Source of the DNA: Halomonas jincaotanensis
GTDB taxonomy: Bacteria; Pseudomonadota; Gammaproteobacteria; Pseudomonadales; Halomonadaceae
Direction: 5' to 3'
Assembly (NCBI RefSeq): GCF_018448785.1
Contig: NZ_JAHCLU010000008.1
Span: 124,001-188,000 of the forward strand
DNA length: 64,000 nucleotides
In this document: piece by piece, positions 46,129-55,238 of the stretch
How the letters are laid out: each line of letters opens with the position of its first letter
Position numbering within the stretch: the first letter of the stretch is position 1
Notes under the pieces: generated by a model
What the model saw: only the letters and a program-made list of their open reading frames with translations
Database searches by the model: none
What the model was told of the DNA's origin: nothing
Position numbers and translations under genes: made by a program

Positions 46129-47277
46129 ATGAAGATTCTGATCTGCCCCGATAGTTTCAAGGACGCCCTCGCCGCGGCCGATGCCGCACGCGCCATCGCC
46201 TGCGGCATCGGCCGCGTTGCGGGCGATATCACCACGCTCGAATGCCCGCTTGCCGACGGCGGCGAGGGCAGCCTCGATGCCCTGCTCGCCGCGACCGGCG
46301 CCGAGCGTCGCCATGCCGCCGTGCATGATGCCCTGGGTCGCCCGGCGCACGCCGACTGGGGCTGGCACGCAGCCAGTCGCACCGCCTACGTGGAGCTTGC
46401 CGAGGCCAGTGGCCTCCAGGCGCTGACCCCGGACGAGCGCACCGCCCTACACAGCACCACCTGCGGCGTGGGCGAGCTGATCCGCCACGCTCTGGATGCG
46501 GGCGCCGAGCGGTTGCTGCTGACGCTTGGCGGCAGCGCTACCAACGACGGCGGTGCGGGCATGCTGGCCGCCCTCGGCGCGCGGCTGCTCGACGCCGAGG
46601 GACGCGAGCTTCCCGCCGGCGGCGCCGCGCTGAAGGATCTCGCCGAGCTCGACCTCGACGGGCTCGACCCGCGCCTCGCCGGGCTCGCCGTCGAGACCGC
46701 CGTGGACGTCGACAACCCCCTTCTCGGCGAGCGCGGCGCCAGCGCCGTCTTCGGCCCCCAGAAAGGCGCCACACCAGACGACGTGACCGCGCTCGACGCG
46801 GCCCTGGCCCGCTTCGCCGATGTCGCCGCCACGGCGCTAGGTACGGATCATCGCGAGTTGGCGGGTGCCGGCGCCGCCGGCGGCATGGGGTTCGCCGCGC
46901 GGGCCTTTCTGAATGCCGAACTGCGTCCGGGCATCGAACTGGTGATGGCCCAGGCGGGCTTTGGCGCCCTGCTCGACGGGGCCGATCTGGTGATCACCGG
47001 CGAAGGCCAGCTCGACGGCCAGAGCATGGCCGGCAAGACCCCAGTCGGCGTTGCCCGCGAGGCGAAGCGGCACGGCGTGCCGGTGGTGGTGCTGGCCGGC
47101 CGCCTGGCCCCCGGCTGGCAGGCCGCCTTCGATGAAGGGGTCAGTGCCGCCTTCGCCCTGGCCGACGGCCCGATGGCGCTTGACGAGGCGCTGGAGCGCT
47201 GCGCCGAGCTGCTAGCCGATCGTGCCGAGAGCCTGGCGCGGCTGCTGATCGCCGCCGCCCCGCGACGCGGCGCTTGA
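46129..47277 (+). CDS. Glycerate kinase
   Basis: 382-aa glycerate kinase of the GarK/GlxK family, which phosphorylates D-glycerate (usually to 2-phosphoglycerate). The opening KILICPDSFKDALAAADAA, PLADGGEGSLDALL (residues about 41-54), LTLGGSATNDGGAGMLAALG (about 126-145) and VITGEGQLDGQSMAGKTPVG (about 287-306) are all family motifs. Length is normal. Monocistronic, very GC-rich. It would feed glycerate from glyoxylate or sugar-acid metabolism into glycolysis. Confidence 0.93.
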   Translation: MKILICPDSFKDALAAADAARAIACGIGRVAGDITTLECPLADGGEGSLDALLAATGAERRHAAVHDALGRPAHADWGWHAASRTAYVELAEASGLQALTPDERTALHSTTCGVGELIRHALDAGAERLLLTLGGSATNDGGAGMLAALGARLLDAEGRELPAGGAALKDLAELDLDGLDPRLAGLAVETAVDVDNPLLGERGASAVFGPQKGATPDDVTALDAALARFADVAATALGTDHRELAGAGAAGGMGFAARAFLNAELRPGIELVMAQAGFGALLDGADLVITGEGQLDGQSMAGKTPVGVAREAKRHGVPVVVLAGRLAPGWQAAFDEGVSAAFALADGPMALDEALERCAELLADRAESLARLLIAAAPRRGA

Positions 47278-47398
47278 AATCGCGCGGTGTCGCCGGCATG
47301 TCATGAGGCAGCGCTATGGCGGCGATGGGCAGAATTGGCTCTCCCCTCGCCCCGGTGGCGACCCACACTGGCAGCACCGCGATCAAGGAGGCATCCGC

Positions 47399-47872
47399 AT
47401 GAGCGACACCAATACCATCGGTCTGCACGAGGCCAGCGCCACGCAGCTGGCCGAGAAGCTCAACGAGCTGCTCGCCAACTACCAGATCTTCTACATGAAC
47501 GTGCGCGGCTATCACTGGAACGTGAAGGGCCCAGAATTCTTCCAGCTGCACGAGAAGTTCGAGGAGTTCTACACCGACCTGCTGACTAAGGTCGACGAGG
47601 TCGCCGAGCGTATCCTGACCCTCGGCCATCAGCCGGTGCACGCCTACAGCGATTACGTGAAGCTTGCCTCCATCCAGGAGGACAAGAACGTCCATGACGG
47701 CAAGGCCTGCGTGAGAGGCGTGCTCAAGGGCTACCAGACGCTGATCGAATTGCAGCGCGGCCTGCTCTCGCTCGCCTCGGATGCCGACGACGAGGGCACC
47801 GCCGCCCAGGCCGGCGACTATATCCGCGAGCAGGAGAAGACCGTCTGGATGCTGGGCGCCTATCTGGACTGA
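47399..47872 (+). CDS. dps: Dps-family DNA-protecting ferritin
   Basis: 157-aa Dps that stores iron and shields DNA from peroxide. NVRGYHWNVKGPEFFQLHEKFEE (residues 34-56) with His39 and His51, and DLLTKVDEVAERI with Asp66 and Glu70, build the intersubunit ferroxidase site. The ATG at 47399 has AAGGAGG about 8 nt upstream; a longer reading is not conserved. Followed by a strong hairpin. Confidence 0.93.
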   Translation: MSDTNTIGLHEASATQLAEKLNELLANYQIFYMNVRGYHWNVKGPEFFQLHEKFEEFYTDLLTKVDEVAERILTLGHQPVHAYSDYVKLASIQEDKNVHDGKACVRGVLKGYQTLIELQRGLLSLASDADDEGTAAQAGDYIREQEKTVWMLGAYLD

Positions 47873-47915
47873 AGACTAGATCGCCAAAGCGTTAAACGAC
47901 GACGCGATCATTGAC

Positions 47916-47937
47916 CGGGCGGGGCAATCCCCGCCCG
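47916..47937 (+). terminator. Terminator after dps
   Basis: CGGGCGGGG / CCCCGCCCG perfect 9-bp stem with a CAAT loop, followed by AATTGTTT. About 43 nt after the dps stop. Confidence 0.75.
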
Positions 47938-47974
47938 AATTGTTTCTGTGAACCCACACCATCGATCTACGCAA

Positions 47975-49447
47975 TCACTCGGCACCCTCTGCCAGTTCCT
48001 CGATCAACCCGCGCAGCAGCATCCAGAACTCCTCAACGGACGCCAGTTCCACGCGTTCGTCGGGGGAATGCGCGCCGCGGATCAGCGGGCCGAAGGAAAT
48101 CATGTCCAGCTGCGGGTATTTGCCCCCCAGAATCCCGCACTCGAGTCCGGCGTGAATCACCTTGACGCCGGGCTCGACCCCCAGCCGTTGCCGATGCAAG
48201 TCACAGAAGCGTGCCAGTAACGGGCTTGTCGGATTCGGCGTCCAGCCGGGATAGGCGTGCTCGATCCGCGTCTTCGCTCCAATCAGCGCGAACAGCGCCG
48301 CGAAGCGATCGGCCATGTCCTGGGTGGCGCTGTCACGCAGCGAGCGAACCAGCGCACAGAGGTAGAAGCGCCCCTTCTCCAGGCTGACCACGCCCAGGTT
48401 GTTGGACGTCTCGACGACATCGGGCAACTCGGCGCTCATGCGCTCGACGCCGCAGGGCGCCGCATGCAGGGCGGCGATCAACGCATGGCTCGCCTGATCG
48501 CTCAGGGCCTCGGCAGGCCGTTCTTTCACGTGCTCTAGCTTCAAGGTCACGCCCTCGTCGACCCCCGCCAACTCGTCGCGCATCGTGGCCTCGAGGGCGA
48601 TTATACGTGCCCGGGCCGCCTCGATATTCTGCGACGGCAGCGCCAGGCCGGCGAAGGCCTCCCGCGGCAGGGCGTTGCGCAGCGTGCCGCCGTGATAGTC
48701 GATCAGCCGCGCGCCGAAAGGCTCGAGGGCGCGCAATCCTCTCACCAGCAGCCGGTTGGCATTGCCGAGTCCCTTGTGGATGTCGATGCCGGAGTGCCCG
48801 CCCGACAGCCCCCGCAGCGCAAGGCGCATCGGTTGCTCGCTGTCGGTCAGCGCCACCGTGGGCCACTGCGCCTCGACGACCACATCGGCGCCGCCGGCGC
48901 AGCCGATATAGACCTCCCCGCGATCCTCGGAATCCAGGTTGAGCAGCAGGCTGCCTTCCAGCCAGCCCTCGGCCAGCTGCTGGGCGCCACCCATCGAGGT
49001 TTCCTCCTCGAGCGTGAACAGCGCCTCGAGCGGACCATGGACGAGGGTATCGTCCTCGAGAATCGCCAGCGCCGCCGCCACGCCCAGCCCGTTGTCCGCG
49101 CCCAGGGTCGTCTGGTCGGCATGCAGCCAGCCATCGGCCACATAGGTGACGATGGGGTCGCGGGTGAAGTCGTGGGGATGGTCGGCGTTGGCCTGGGCCA
49201 CCATGTCCAGATGTCCCTGGAGGATCACCCCCGGCGCGCGCTCATGGCCTGGCGTGGCGGCCTTGCGCAGGCGCAGGTTGCCAAAGCGGTCGCGGTCGTG
49301 TGCCAGGCCGCGGGCATCCGCCCAGCGTTCCAGCACGTCGACCAGCTCGGCCTCGCGACCCGAAGGCCGGGGCGTGTTGCACAGGGTGCGAAAGTGACGC
49401 CACAGCGACGGCGGCGAGAGCGTTTCGAGGTGGTCGTTCATGATCAA
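47975..49447 (-). CDS. pepD: Aminoacyl-histidine dipeptidase (peptidase D)
   Basis: 490-aa M20-family cytosolic dipeptidase that hydrolyses Xaa-His dipeptides. Metal and catalytic motifs: GHLDMVAQ (about residues 80-87), GADNGLGVAAA (about 116), LEEETSMGGAQ (about 147) and a C-terminal HAGLECG. The length matches PepD. It starts at MIMNDH; the second Met is also possible. Monocistronic between dps and tmcA. Confidence 0.94.
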   Translation of the reverse strand: MIMNDHLETLSPPSLWRHFRTLCNTPRPSGREAELVDVLERWADARGLAHDRDRFGNLRLRKAATPGHERAPGVILQGHLDMVAQANADHPHDFTRDPIVTYVADGWLHADQTTLGADNGLGVAAALAILEDDTLVHGPLEALFTLEEETSMGGAQQLAEGWLEGSLLLNLDSEDRGEVYIGCAGGADVVVEAQWPTVALTDSEQPMRLALRGLSGGHSGIDIHKGLGNANRLLVRGLRALEPFGARLIDYHGGTLRNALPREAFAGLALPSQNIEAARARIIALEATMRDELAGVDEGVTLKLEHVKERPAEALSDQASHALIAALHAAPCGVERMSAELPDVVETSNNLGVVSLEKGRFYLCALVRSLRDSATQDMADRFAALFALIGAKTRIEHAYPGWTPNPTSPLLARFCDLHRQRLGVEPGVKVIHAGLECGILGGKYPQLDMISFGPLIRGAHSPDERVELASVEEFWMLLRGLIEELAEGAE

Positions 49448-49509
49448 GCGCCTCCAGGGTGGGATGGCGCTACCTTACCCACCGCGTCACGACCTGAAAA
49501 GCGGCATGA

Positions 49510-51726
49510 TCACGTGAGGTCTTCTCTCAGCACCGCCACGGCCCGACGCAGCCGTGCAGTGGCCTCGCGCTTGCTCGACAGCCCCAGGTCGGCTGCCAGC
49601 CGGGCAGCATCGTGTCCCAGGAAGGCCCAGGCAATCAGCAGAAGTACCTCATCGTCATCAGGCCGTCTTCCCCTGGCCAGTGCGTGGCGCACCAGCGCCT
49701 GCAACGCCGGGCGGGCCAGGGCCGGCTCCCGGTGGGCGAAGGCCACGTCGTCGATATCGCGCCGGTCCTGGGCGTCGATAACCTCGATCTCTCCGTGCTC
49801 ACTGTAGCCGCCACCCTTGCTACCCTCGACTAGCAAGGCCGCCGCCACGGCGGGTGCAAGGTCGTCAAGCTCGAAGGCCAGCAGTCCCGGCAACTGGCGC
49901 TGAAAGCGGGCCCGAAGCGTGTCGCTCAATCGCTCGCCGCGCTCGCTCGAGGGCGCAACCACCATCAGCGCATGCTCGCCGGTGGCGGTCTCGCGGGACA
50001 GGCCCAGGCGCACCGCGTGAAACCCCAGCGACTGCCAGAAGGCGATCAACCCCGGTTCGGCACCGAAGCTCGCCCCCAGCAGGTCAAGGCCGTCCGCTCG
50101 GGCCTTTGCATGCTCGGCCTCGATCAACCGCCATCCGAGACCTTCGCGCCGCCGGCCGGGATGTACGGCGATGCGCACCACCCGGCGCAGCCGCGCCTCG
50201 AGCGCCTCCCGCGAGCCGGCGTGGGCCGCCAGCGATTGCGCCAGCAGGTGCCCGCGTGGGCGGCGCTCGCCGCGCGCGACCCGCTCGGCCAGTGAGGGCT
50301 CGAATCCCCCTTCGTCGCTGGTCACCACCACCGCCTGCGGGTTGCCGCTAGGCTCCAGGTACGCTTGGGGGGCCAGGCCGGCCAGGCGAACGCCGGGGCC
50401 ATCAAGAAGGCGGCGCAGGTCTGCCGGCGTCGTGCGGTAATGCGCCTGCACCAGCAGGCCGAATAGAGAGCGCAATTGAGCTTCATCGGTCGTCAGGGCG
50501 TCACGCGACCAACACTGCCAATCAAGTGGGCAGCGGGCTGGCAAGGCCTCACCGGGCTCGGCATCCAGCATCAATAGCCGAGCGACCAGCCCCTCGAGGG
50601 GGTCGCCTGCGGCCCAGCGGATTGGTTGGTTCAAGGTGCAAGCCTGCCAGTCAGGTGTGCGCCGCTCGAGCTGGTCGCGGAAGCGCAGCGCGAAGCCGCG
50701 ACCCGACCCTTCATAGCCGTGAACCGTGGTCGCGAAGGCGATACGCGGAAACGCCTCGAGCCACTCACCGAGCAGCGCGGCCGGAATCGCCGCCGCCTCG
50801 TCGACCAGCAGTAGACTCCCAGCGCCACCGACCTCGCCACGGCGGGCCAGCAGCGTCAGGGCATCCGGCGCCACGAAACGCACTATTTGGCCATCTTGGC
50901 GAAACGTCAGCCCTTCGCGATTCCCGGCGGGACAGAGTGCCTCTACTCGCTCGAACAGTCCCTCGATAGCCGAGGGACGTGGAGCCGTAATCAGCACTTG
51001 CGGTTCGCCAGCCGTCAACAACCGCGCGCAGGCGATACCCAACGCCGCGGTCTTGCCGCGACCGCGATCGGCGGTCAGCACCAGCGGACGGCGGCGTCGC
51101 AGCCGGGTGAGCCGCCGTACGGCGCTGGCCTGATCGGCGCTCAGGCAGTCAGGGTCATCGACGGGAGCGGAAAGCGATGATGAAGACGCCTCGAGAAGCC
51201 GGCATGGGCAGGGGGCCTGCCCGGCCGGCCACTGGATGACAGTAGGGTCGGCACGCAAGAGGCGGGCGAGACGCCCCAGATAGCGGGCGCTAAGCTGCTC
51301 GGCCCGCCAGGGATGTTCGGCCAGACGCCGGTAGTCGGCGTCGGGACACACGCCCCAGTCGGTGGGTGTCATCAGCAACAGCAGCCCTCCGGCTTGCAGG
51401 GTGCCCGCCACGGCGCCGAAGGCCTCGGGATCGAAGCCGCTGTGTGCCGAGACGGCATCGACCACCACCAGGTCCTGCTCGCCACCGAGCCGTGTACGAG
51501 CCTGGTTCGACGCCCGCCAGCCGCTTGCCTCGATATCCTCGGGGGGGACGGTAGACAGCCACAGCGGCGCCTGCCAGGCCTGGGCTCGCCAAAGGGTCAG
51601 GGCTTGGTCGCGGCACACATCGGCCTCTCCGGTGAGCCATACCAGTCCGCGCCAGCGCTGTGCGATCAGCCGCTTACGCGCCTCCCAGAGAGGCGTCAGG
51701 GGGTTCAGGGCCGTCAACGAGGCCAT
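49510..51726 (-). CDS. tmcA: tRNA(Met) cytidine acetyltransferase
   Basis: 738-aa enzyme that makes N4-acetylcytidine at the wobble base of elongator tRNA-Met. In order: an N-terminal DUF1726-like domain, an ATPase/helicase part with Walker A DRGRGKTAALG (near residue 222) and Walker B LLLVDEAAAIP (near 310), then a GNAT acetyltransferase domain with RIAVHPGRRREGLGWRLIE (near 520), and a C-terminal tRNA-binding tail. Somewhat longer than the E. coli protein (671). Monocistronic. Confidence 0.93.
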   Translation of the reverse strand: MASLTALNPLTPLWEARKRLIAQRWRGLVWLTGEADVCRDQALTLWRAQAWQAPLWLSTVPPEDIEASGWRASNQARTRLGGEQDLVVVDAVSAHSGFDPEAFGAVAGTLQAGGLLLLMTPTDWGVCPDADYRRLAEHPWRAEQLSARYLGRLARLLRADPTVIQWPAGQAPCPCRLLEASSSSLSAPVDDPDCLSADQASAVRRLTRLRRRRPLVLTADRGRGKTAALGIACARLLTAGEPQVLITAPRPSAIEGLFERVEALCPAGNREGLTFRQDGQIVRFVAPDALTLLARRGEVGGAGSLLLVDEAAAIPAALLGEWLEAFPRIAFATTVHGYEGSGRGFALRFRDQLERRTPDWQACTLNQPIRWAAGDPLEGLVARLLMLDAEPGEALPARCPLDWQCWSRDALTTDEAQLRSLFGLLVQAHYRTTPADLRRLLDGPGVRLAGLAPQAYLEPSGNPQAVVVTSDEGGFEPSLAERVARGERRPRGHLLAQSLAAHAGSREALEARLRRVVRIAVHPGRRREGLGWRLIEAEHAKARADGLDLLGASFGAEPGLIAFWQSLGFHAVRLGLSRETATGEHALMVVAPSSERGERLSDTLRARFQRQLPGLLAFELDDLAPAVAAALLVEGSKGGGYSEHGEIEVIDAQDRRDIDDVAFAHREPALARPALQALVRHALARGRRPDDDEVLLLIAWAFLGHDAARLAADLGLSSKREATARLRRAVAVLREDLT

Positions 51727-52078
51727 CGGGCCATCAACTTTGGTCTAAAGCAGGCTATCATTTCACGCTAACCATCCTTCCTGCGCTATAGCAAAAACAT
51801 CAATCAAACGTTTTATCTACTTGATTTATTGATGTAATTATCGAAAAAATCAGTCTTTTGGGTACGACTGCTTACGTTCGGAACCCCATTATCACTGTCG
51901 ATACTTCCCGCTCACACATGCTAGTTTACCTGCTGTTGTCTGACTGCCTGGACGACTCGACCAGTTTACCGTCAGACGCCTGGCGTCGCGACGGGCTGAG
52001 AGTGAGCAGGCGATGGGCAGAACAGACTAAGCACAGCGGATGTTGCGACAAACAGAACAACCCAATGGGGAGCACTAC
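51727..52078. other. 352-bp intergenic region before the TRAP operon
   Basis: Contains an unusually AT-rich stretch at about 51790-51860 with the inverted repeat noted separately, then ordinary sequence up to a GGGGAG ribosome site at 52066-52071. No gene or RNA recognised; it must carry the tmcA and TRAP promoters. Confidence 0.5.
51797..51835. promoter_or_regulatory. Inverted repeat, possible operator of the TRAP operon
   Basis: Perfect 8-bp arms ACATCAAT and ATTGATGT separated by 23 bp of AT-rich DNA that also holds a TTGATTT near-copy. Located about 245-280 bp upstream of the TRAP binding-protein gene and close to the tmcA start. No adjacent regulator gene is present. Confidence 0.35.
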
Positions 52079-53185
52079 ATGAAGACGATGAGCAAGTTCA
52101 CTCTGACCGGTCTCGCGGCCGGTGTCGCCCTGGCGGCCCTCACTACCTCAACGGCGCAGGCCCAAGAAGAGTGGACCATGACCACCACTTGGCCGGACAA
52201 CCTCGATCTGATCCAGATTGATCGCCATTGGGTCGAGCTGGTCAACACGCTGGCCGGCGACGAGCTTACGATCAACTTCCGCGCTGGCGGCACCTTGATG
52301 CCCGGCACCGAGGTGTTCGATGCCACCGAAACCGGCAGCATCCAGGCCGCTGGCGACTGGCCTGGCTACTGGGCAGGCCTCAGCCCTGCCTTCTCGCCGC
52401 TGGCTACCACCACCAGCTTGTTTAATGCCGTCGATTACATCAACTGGATCCATGAGTGGGGCGGCTGGGAGCTCTATCAGGAAGTCTACGGCGAGTACAA
52501 CATGGTCTACCTGCCGTATGCTGCCCTCAACAACGAATCCGGCTTCATGGGCGGCACGCCGATCGAGAGCCTCGCCGACCTCGAAGGCAAGCGCCTGCGC
52601 CTCTCCGGTCGTGACCAAGGCCGCGTGCTGGAAAAACTCGGTGGCTCGCAGGTCACACTGGCCGGCGGCGAGGTCTACCAGGCCATCGAACGTGGTGTTA
52701 TCGACGCCGGCGAGTTTTCCACACCCGGCGTCGATTACAAGGCAGGCTTCTCCGAAGTCGCCGAGTACTGGTCCGTGCCTGGCTGGCACCAGTCTGCCAG
52801 CGTGTTTGGCGTGATGATCAACAAAGATGCCTGGGATGCCCTCTCCGAGGAGACCCAGGAGAAGCTGAAGATCGCCGCTGAGGCCACCATGACCTGGTCG
52901 CTGGCCTGGTCCGAGCGAGAGTCCACCGAGGCGACCTTGAAGTTCCAGGAAGACGGCGTTGAGATCAATCAGCTCCCCGACGAGGACCTCGAGCGCATCC
53001 AGGAAATCACCAACGAGGTGATTCTGCAAGGCGCCTGCGATGACCCGATGCACGCCAAGGTCTACCACTCCATGGTCAGCTACCTGGAGCACTACGCCAA
53101 CTGGCGCGACATCTCAGCCCCGTACAACATGAGTCGCACCATGGACAACCTGCCGGACCTCGACGAGCTCGAGGCATGCCTGTAA
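52079..53185 (+). CDS. TRAP transporter substrate-binding protein (DctP family)
   Basis: 368-aa periplasmic binding protein with a Sec signal peptide (cleavage after TAQA, near residue 28). Mature part: WTMTTTWPDNLDLIQIDRHW, FRAGGTLMPGTEVFDATETG, LEGKRLRLSGRDQGRVLEKLG with the conserved substrate-binding arginine region, and QAIERGVIDAGEF. The ATG at 52079 (MKTMSKF) follows a GGGGAG ribosome site. The first gene of a TRAP set with dctQ and dctM and two dehydrogenase genes. The ligand is not readable, but the neighbours suggest a hydroxylated sulfonate or similar diol acid. Confidence 0.88.
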   Translation: MKTMSKFTLTGLAAGVALAALTTSTAQAQEEWTMTTTWPDNLDLIQIDRHWVELVNTLAGDELTINFRAGGTLMPGTEVFDATETGSIQAAGDWPGYWAGLSPAFSPLATTTSLFNAVDYINWIHEWGGWELYQEVYGEYNMVYLPYAALNNESGFMGGTPIESLADLEGKRLRLSGRDQGRVLEKLGGSQVTLAGGEVYQAIERGVIDAGEFSTPGVDYKAGFSEVAEYWSVPGWHQSASVFGVMINKDAWDALSEETQEKLKIAAEATMTWSLAWSERESTEATLKFQEDGVEINQLPDEDLERIQEITNEVILQGACDDPMHAKVYHSMVSYLEHYANWRDISAPYNMSRTMDNLPDLDELEACL

Positions 53186-53197
53186 CCCCAGGCCACC

Positions 53198-53258
53198 CTC
53201 CCGGCCCGCCGGGAGTCATGCCTGCATGACGGCCGCCGGCGGGCAACCGCCGGCGGCC
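53198..53258 (+). other. Three consecutive stem-loops between dctP and dctQ
   Basis: Three hairpins back to back: CTCCCGG / CCGGGAG (53198-53215), GTCATG / CATGAC (53215-53230) and a 12-bp perfect stem GGCCGCCGGCGG with a GCAA tetraloop (53231-53258). No T run follows. Such structures after a binding-protein gene usually protect its mRNA and lower permease expression. Confidence 0.65.
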
Positions 53259-53302
53259 TTCGTCCCACTGCGAATCCATTCCGATTCCCGAGATCCTCGA
53301 CC

Positions 53303-53806
53303 ATGAATGCCATCGCCAAGGCAATCGATACCTTCAACGAGTGGTTCGGGCGGCTCGTCGCCCCGCTGCTCGCCGTGATCACGCTGATCGTGATCTACGA
53401 TATCTTTATGCGCTTCGTCTTCGGCCGCCCCAGCGACTGGGCCTTCGATGTCACCAAGATGCTCTTTGGTGCCCATTTCATGCTGATGGCGGCTTACGGC
53501 CTGCGCCATCACGCCCACGTCGAAGTCGACGTGCTGAAGCGGTTGCTGTCGCGCCGCAAGCAGGCCGTGCTGGATATCATCGGCTACCTGATCTTCTTCG
53601 TGCCCTTCATCTGGATGCTGCTGACCTTCGGTTGGGCCTTTTTCTATCGCGCGGTCAGCCGTGGCGAGACCACCTACGGCATGATGGCCATCCCCGTCGC
53701 GCCGGTGAAGTCCGTCATCGTCATCGGCGCCGTCTGTCTGACCCTCCAGGCAGTTGCCATCGTCATCCGCGCCGTCAAGCAGCTGCGCGAGGAGGAACAC
53801 GCATGA
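53303..53806 (+). CDS. TRAP transporter small permease (DctQ)
   Basis: 167-aa four-helix membrane subunit of a TRAP importer. VITLIVIYDIFMRFVFGRPSDWAFDVTKMLFG (residues about 26-57) is the typical DctQ segment, and RHHAHVEVDVL follows. Its stop overlaps the dctM start (ATGA). Confidence 0.92.
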   Translation: MNAIAKAIDTFNEWFGRLVAPLLAVITLIVIYDIFMRFVFGRPSDWAFDVTKMLFGAHFMLMAAYGLRHHAHVEVDVLKRLLSRRKQAVLDIIGYLIFFVPFIWMLLTFGWAFFYRAVSRGETTYGMMAIPVAPVKSVIVIGAVCLTLQAVAIVIRAVKQLREEEHA

Positions 53807-55131
53807 GTCCGGAAATGCTTACCCTGTTCATGTTCGGCGGCCTGATGGTCGGCCTGTTCATGGGCCATCCGCTGGCCTTCGTTCTTGGCGGTATCGCCGT
53901 AGTGGGAGCCTGGCTGGGCCCTGGCGCCAGTACGCTGGGCATCCTGATCAACAACATCTATGGCAACGCCATGGACAACTACGTGCTGGTGGCCATCCCG
54001 CTCTTCATCCTCATGGCGCGATTCCTGAACGATTCGGGAGTCACCGAGAAGATGTTCGAGACCATGCGCTTGCTGCTGGCCAACCTGCGTGGTGGCCTGG
54101 CGCTGACCGTTGTCATCGTCTCGGTTCTGCTGGCGGCGACCACCGGCATCGTCGGCGCCTCCATCGCGGTGATGGGCATGATCGCGCTGGTACCAATGCT
54201 CAAGTACGGCTACAACAAGGAGCTCAGCACAGGCGTGATCATGGCCAGCGGCTGCCTGGGCATTCTGATCCCACCGAGCATCATGCTGATCTTGATGGCC
54301 AGTTACTCGCCGGTTTCGGTGGGGGCCCTGTTCGCCGGCGCGCTGGTGCCGGGGGTAATGCTCGGCGTGATGTATGCGCTCTATGTGCTGATCATCTGTT
54401 ACATCAAGCCCGCCTACGGGCCGAAAGTGCCAGCCGTGGAACGCGCCGAGACCAGTACCGGTCAGTTGCTGGTCATGCTGGCCAAGTACGTACTGCCGCC
54501 CATGAGCCTGATTCTTGGCGTGCTCGGCTCACTGTTCACCGGCATCGCCACCGCGACCGAGGCCTCGGCCATCGGCGTGCTGCTGGCGTTCATCCTGTTC
54601 ATGATCTTCGGCGACCGCAAGGCCAGCACCTGCTACAACACCCTGATCGACGCCAGCAAGACCACCACCATGGTCATGCTGGTGCTTCTGGGCGCCACCG
54701 CCTTTACAGGCGTCTTCTCGATCGGCGGCGGCATGAATGTCATTCATGAGGTAGTGATGGCCATGCCGGGCGGCACCACCGGTGCGTTGATCCTGATGCT
54801 CTTCCTGGTGTTCATCCTGGGCATGTTCCTCGACTGGACAGGCATCGTACTTCTGAGCTTCCCGATTATGCTGCCCATCGTCGAGACCATGGGAGTGGAT
54901 GTATTGTGGTTCGTGGTCATGGTCGCGGTGGTACTGCAGACCTCGTTCCTGACGCCGCCGTTCGGCTATGCGCTCTTCTACCTGAAGGGGGTGGCGCCGC
55001 CCGGAGTGGAGATCGTCGATCTCTACAAGGCCGTGATCCCCTTCTGTGCGTTGATCGTGCTGGCCTGCATATTGATGGCTTTCTTCCCGGCCCTGATCAC
55101 GGGGTTGCCAGCCATCCTGCTGGGTCGCTGA
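53803..55131 (+). CDS. TRAP transporter large permease (DctM)
   Basis: 442-aa twelve-helix permease of a tripartite sodium-driven importer. GLFMGHPLAFVLGGIAVVG, MARFLNDSGVTEKMFETMR, SGCLGILIPPSIMLILMAS and SFLTPPFGYALFYLKGVAPP are diagnostic. The ATG at 53803 overlaps the dctQ stop by 4 nt and is preceded by GGAGG; longer upstream readings lie in the wrong frame over dctQ. Confidence 0.94.
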   Translation: MSPEMLTLFMFGGLMVGLFMGHPLAFVLGGIAVVGAWLGPGASTLGILINNIYGNAMDNYVLVAIPLFILMARFLNDSGVTEKMFETMRLLLANLRGGLALTVVIVSVLLAATTGIVGASIAVMGMIALVPMLKYGYNKELSTGVIMASGCLGILIPPSIMLILMASYSPVSVGALFAGALVPGVMLGVMYALYVLIICYIKPAYGPKVPAVERAETSTGQLLVMLAKYVLPPMSLILGVLGSLFTGIATATEASAIGVLLAFILFMIFGDRKASTCYNTLIDASKTTTMVMLVLLGATAFTGVFSIGGGMNVIHEVVMAMPGGTTGALILMLFLVFILGMFLDWTGIVLLSFPIMLPIVETMGVDVLWFVVMVAVVLQTSFLTPPFGYALFYLKGVAPPGVEIVDLYKAVIPFCALIVLACILMAFFPALITGLPAILLGR

Positions 55132-55238
55132 TACACTTGATTTAGTGTCTGCGACATCATGGAAACAGAGCAACGCTAGGAGATTGGCTATTATCTCGTG
55201 ACCCGTTCGGGTCACGACTTCACCACCGGGAGACTCCT

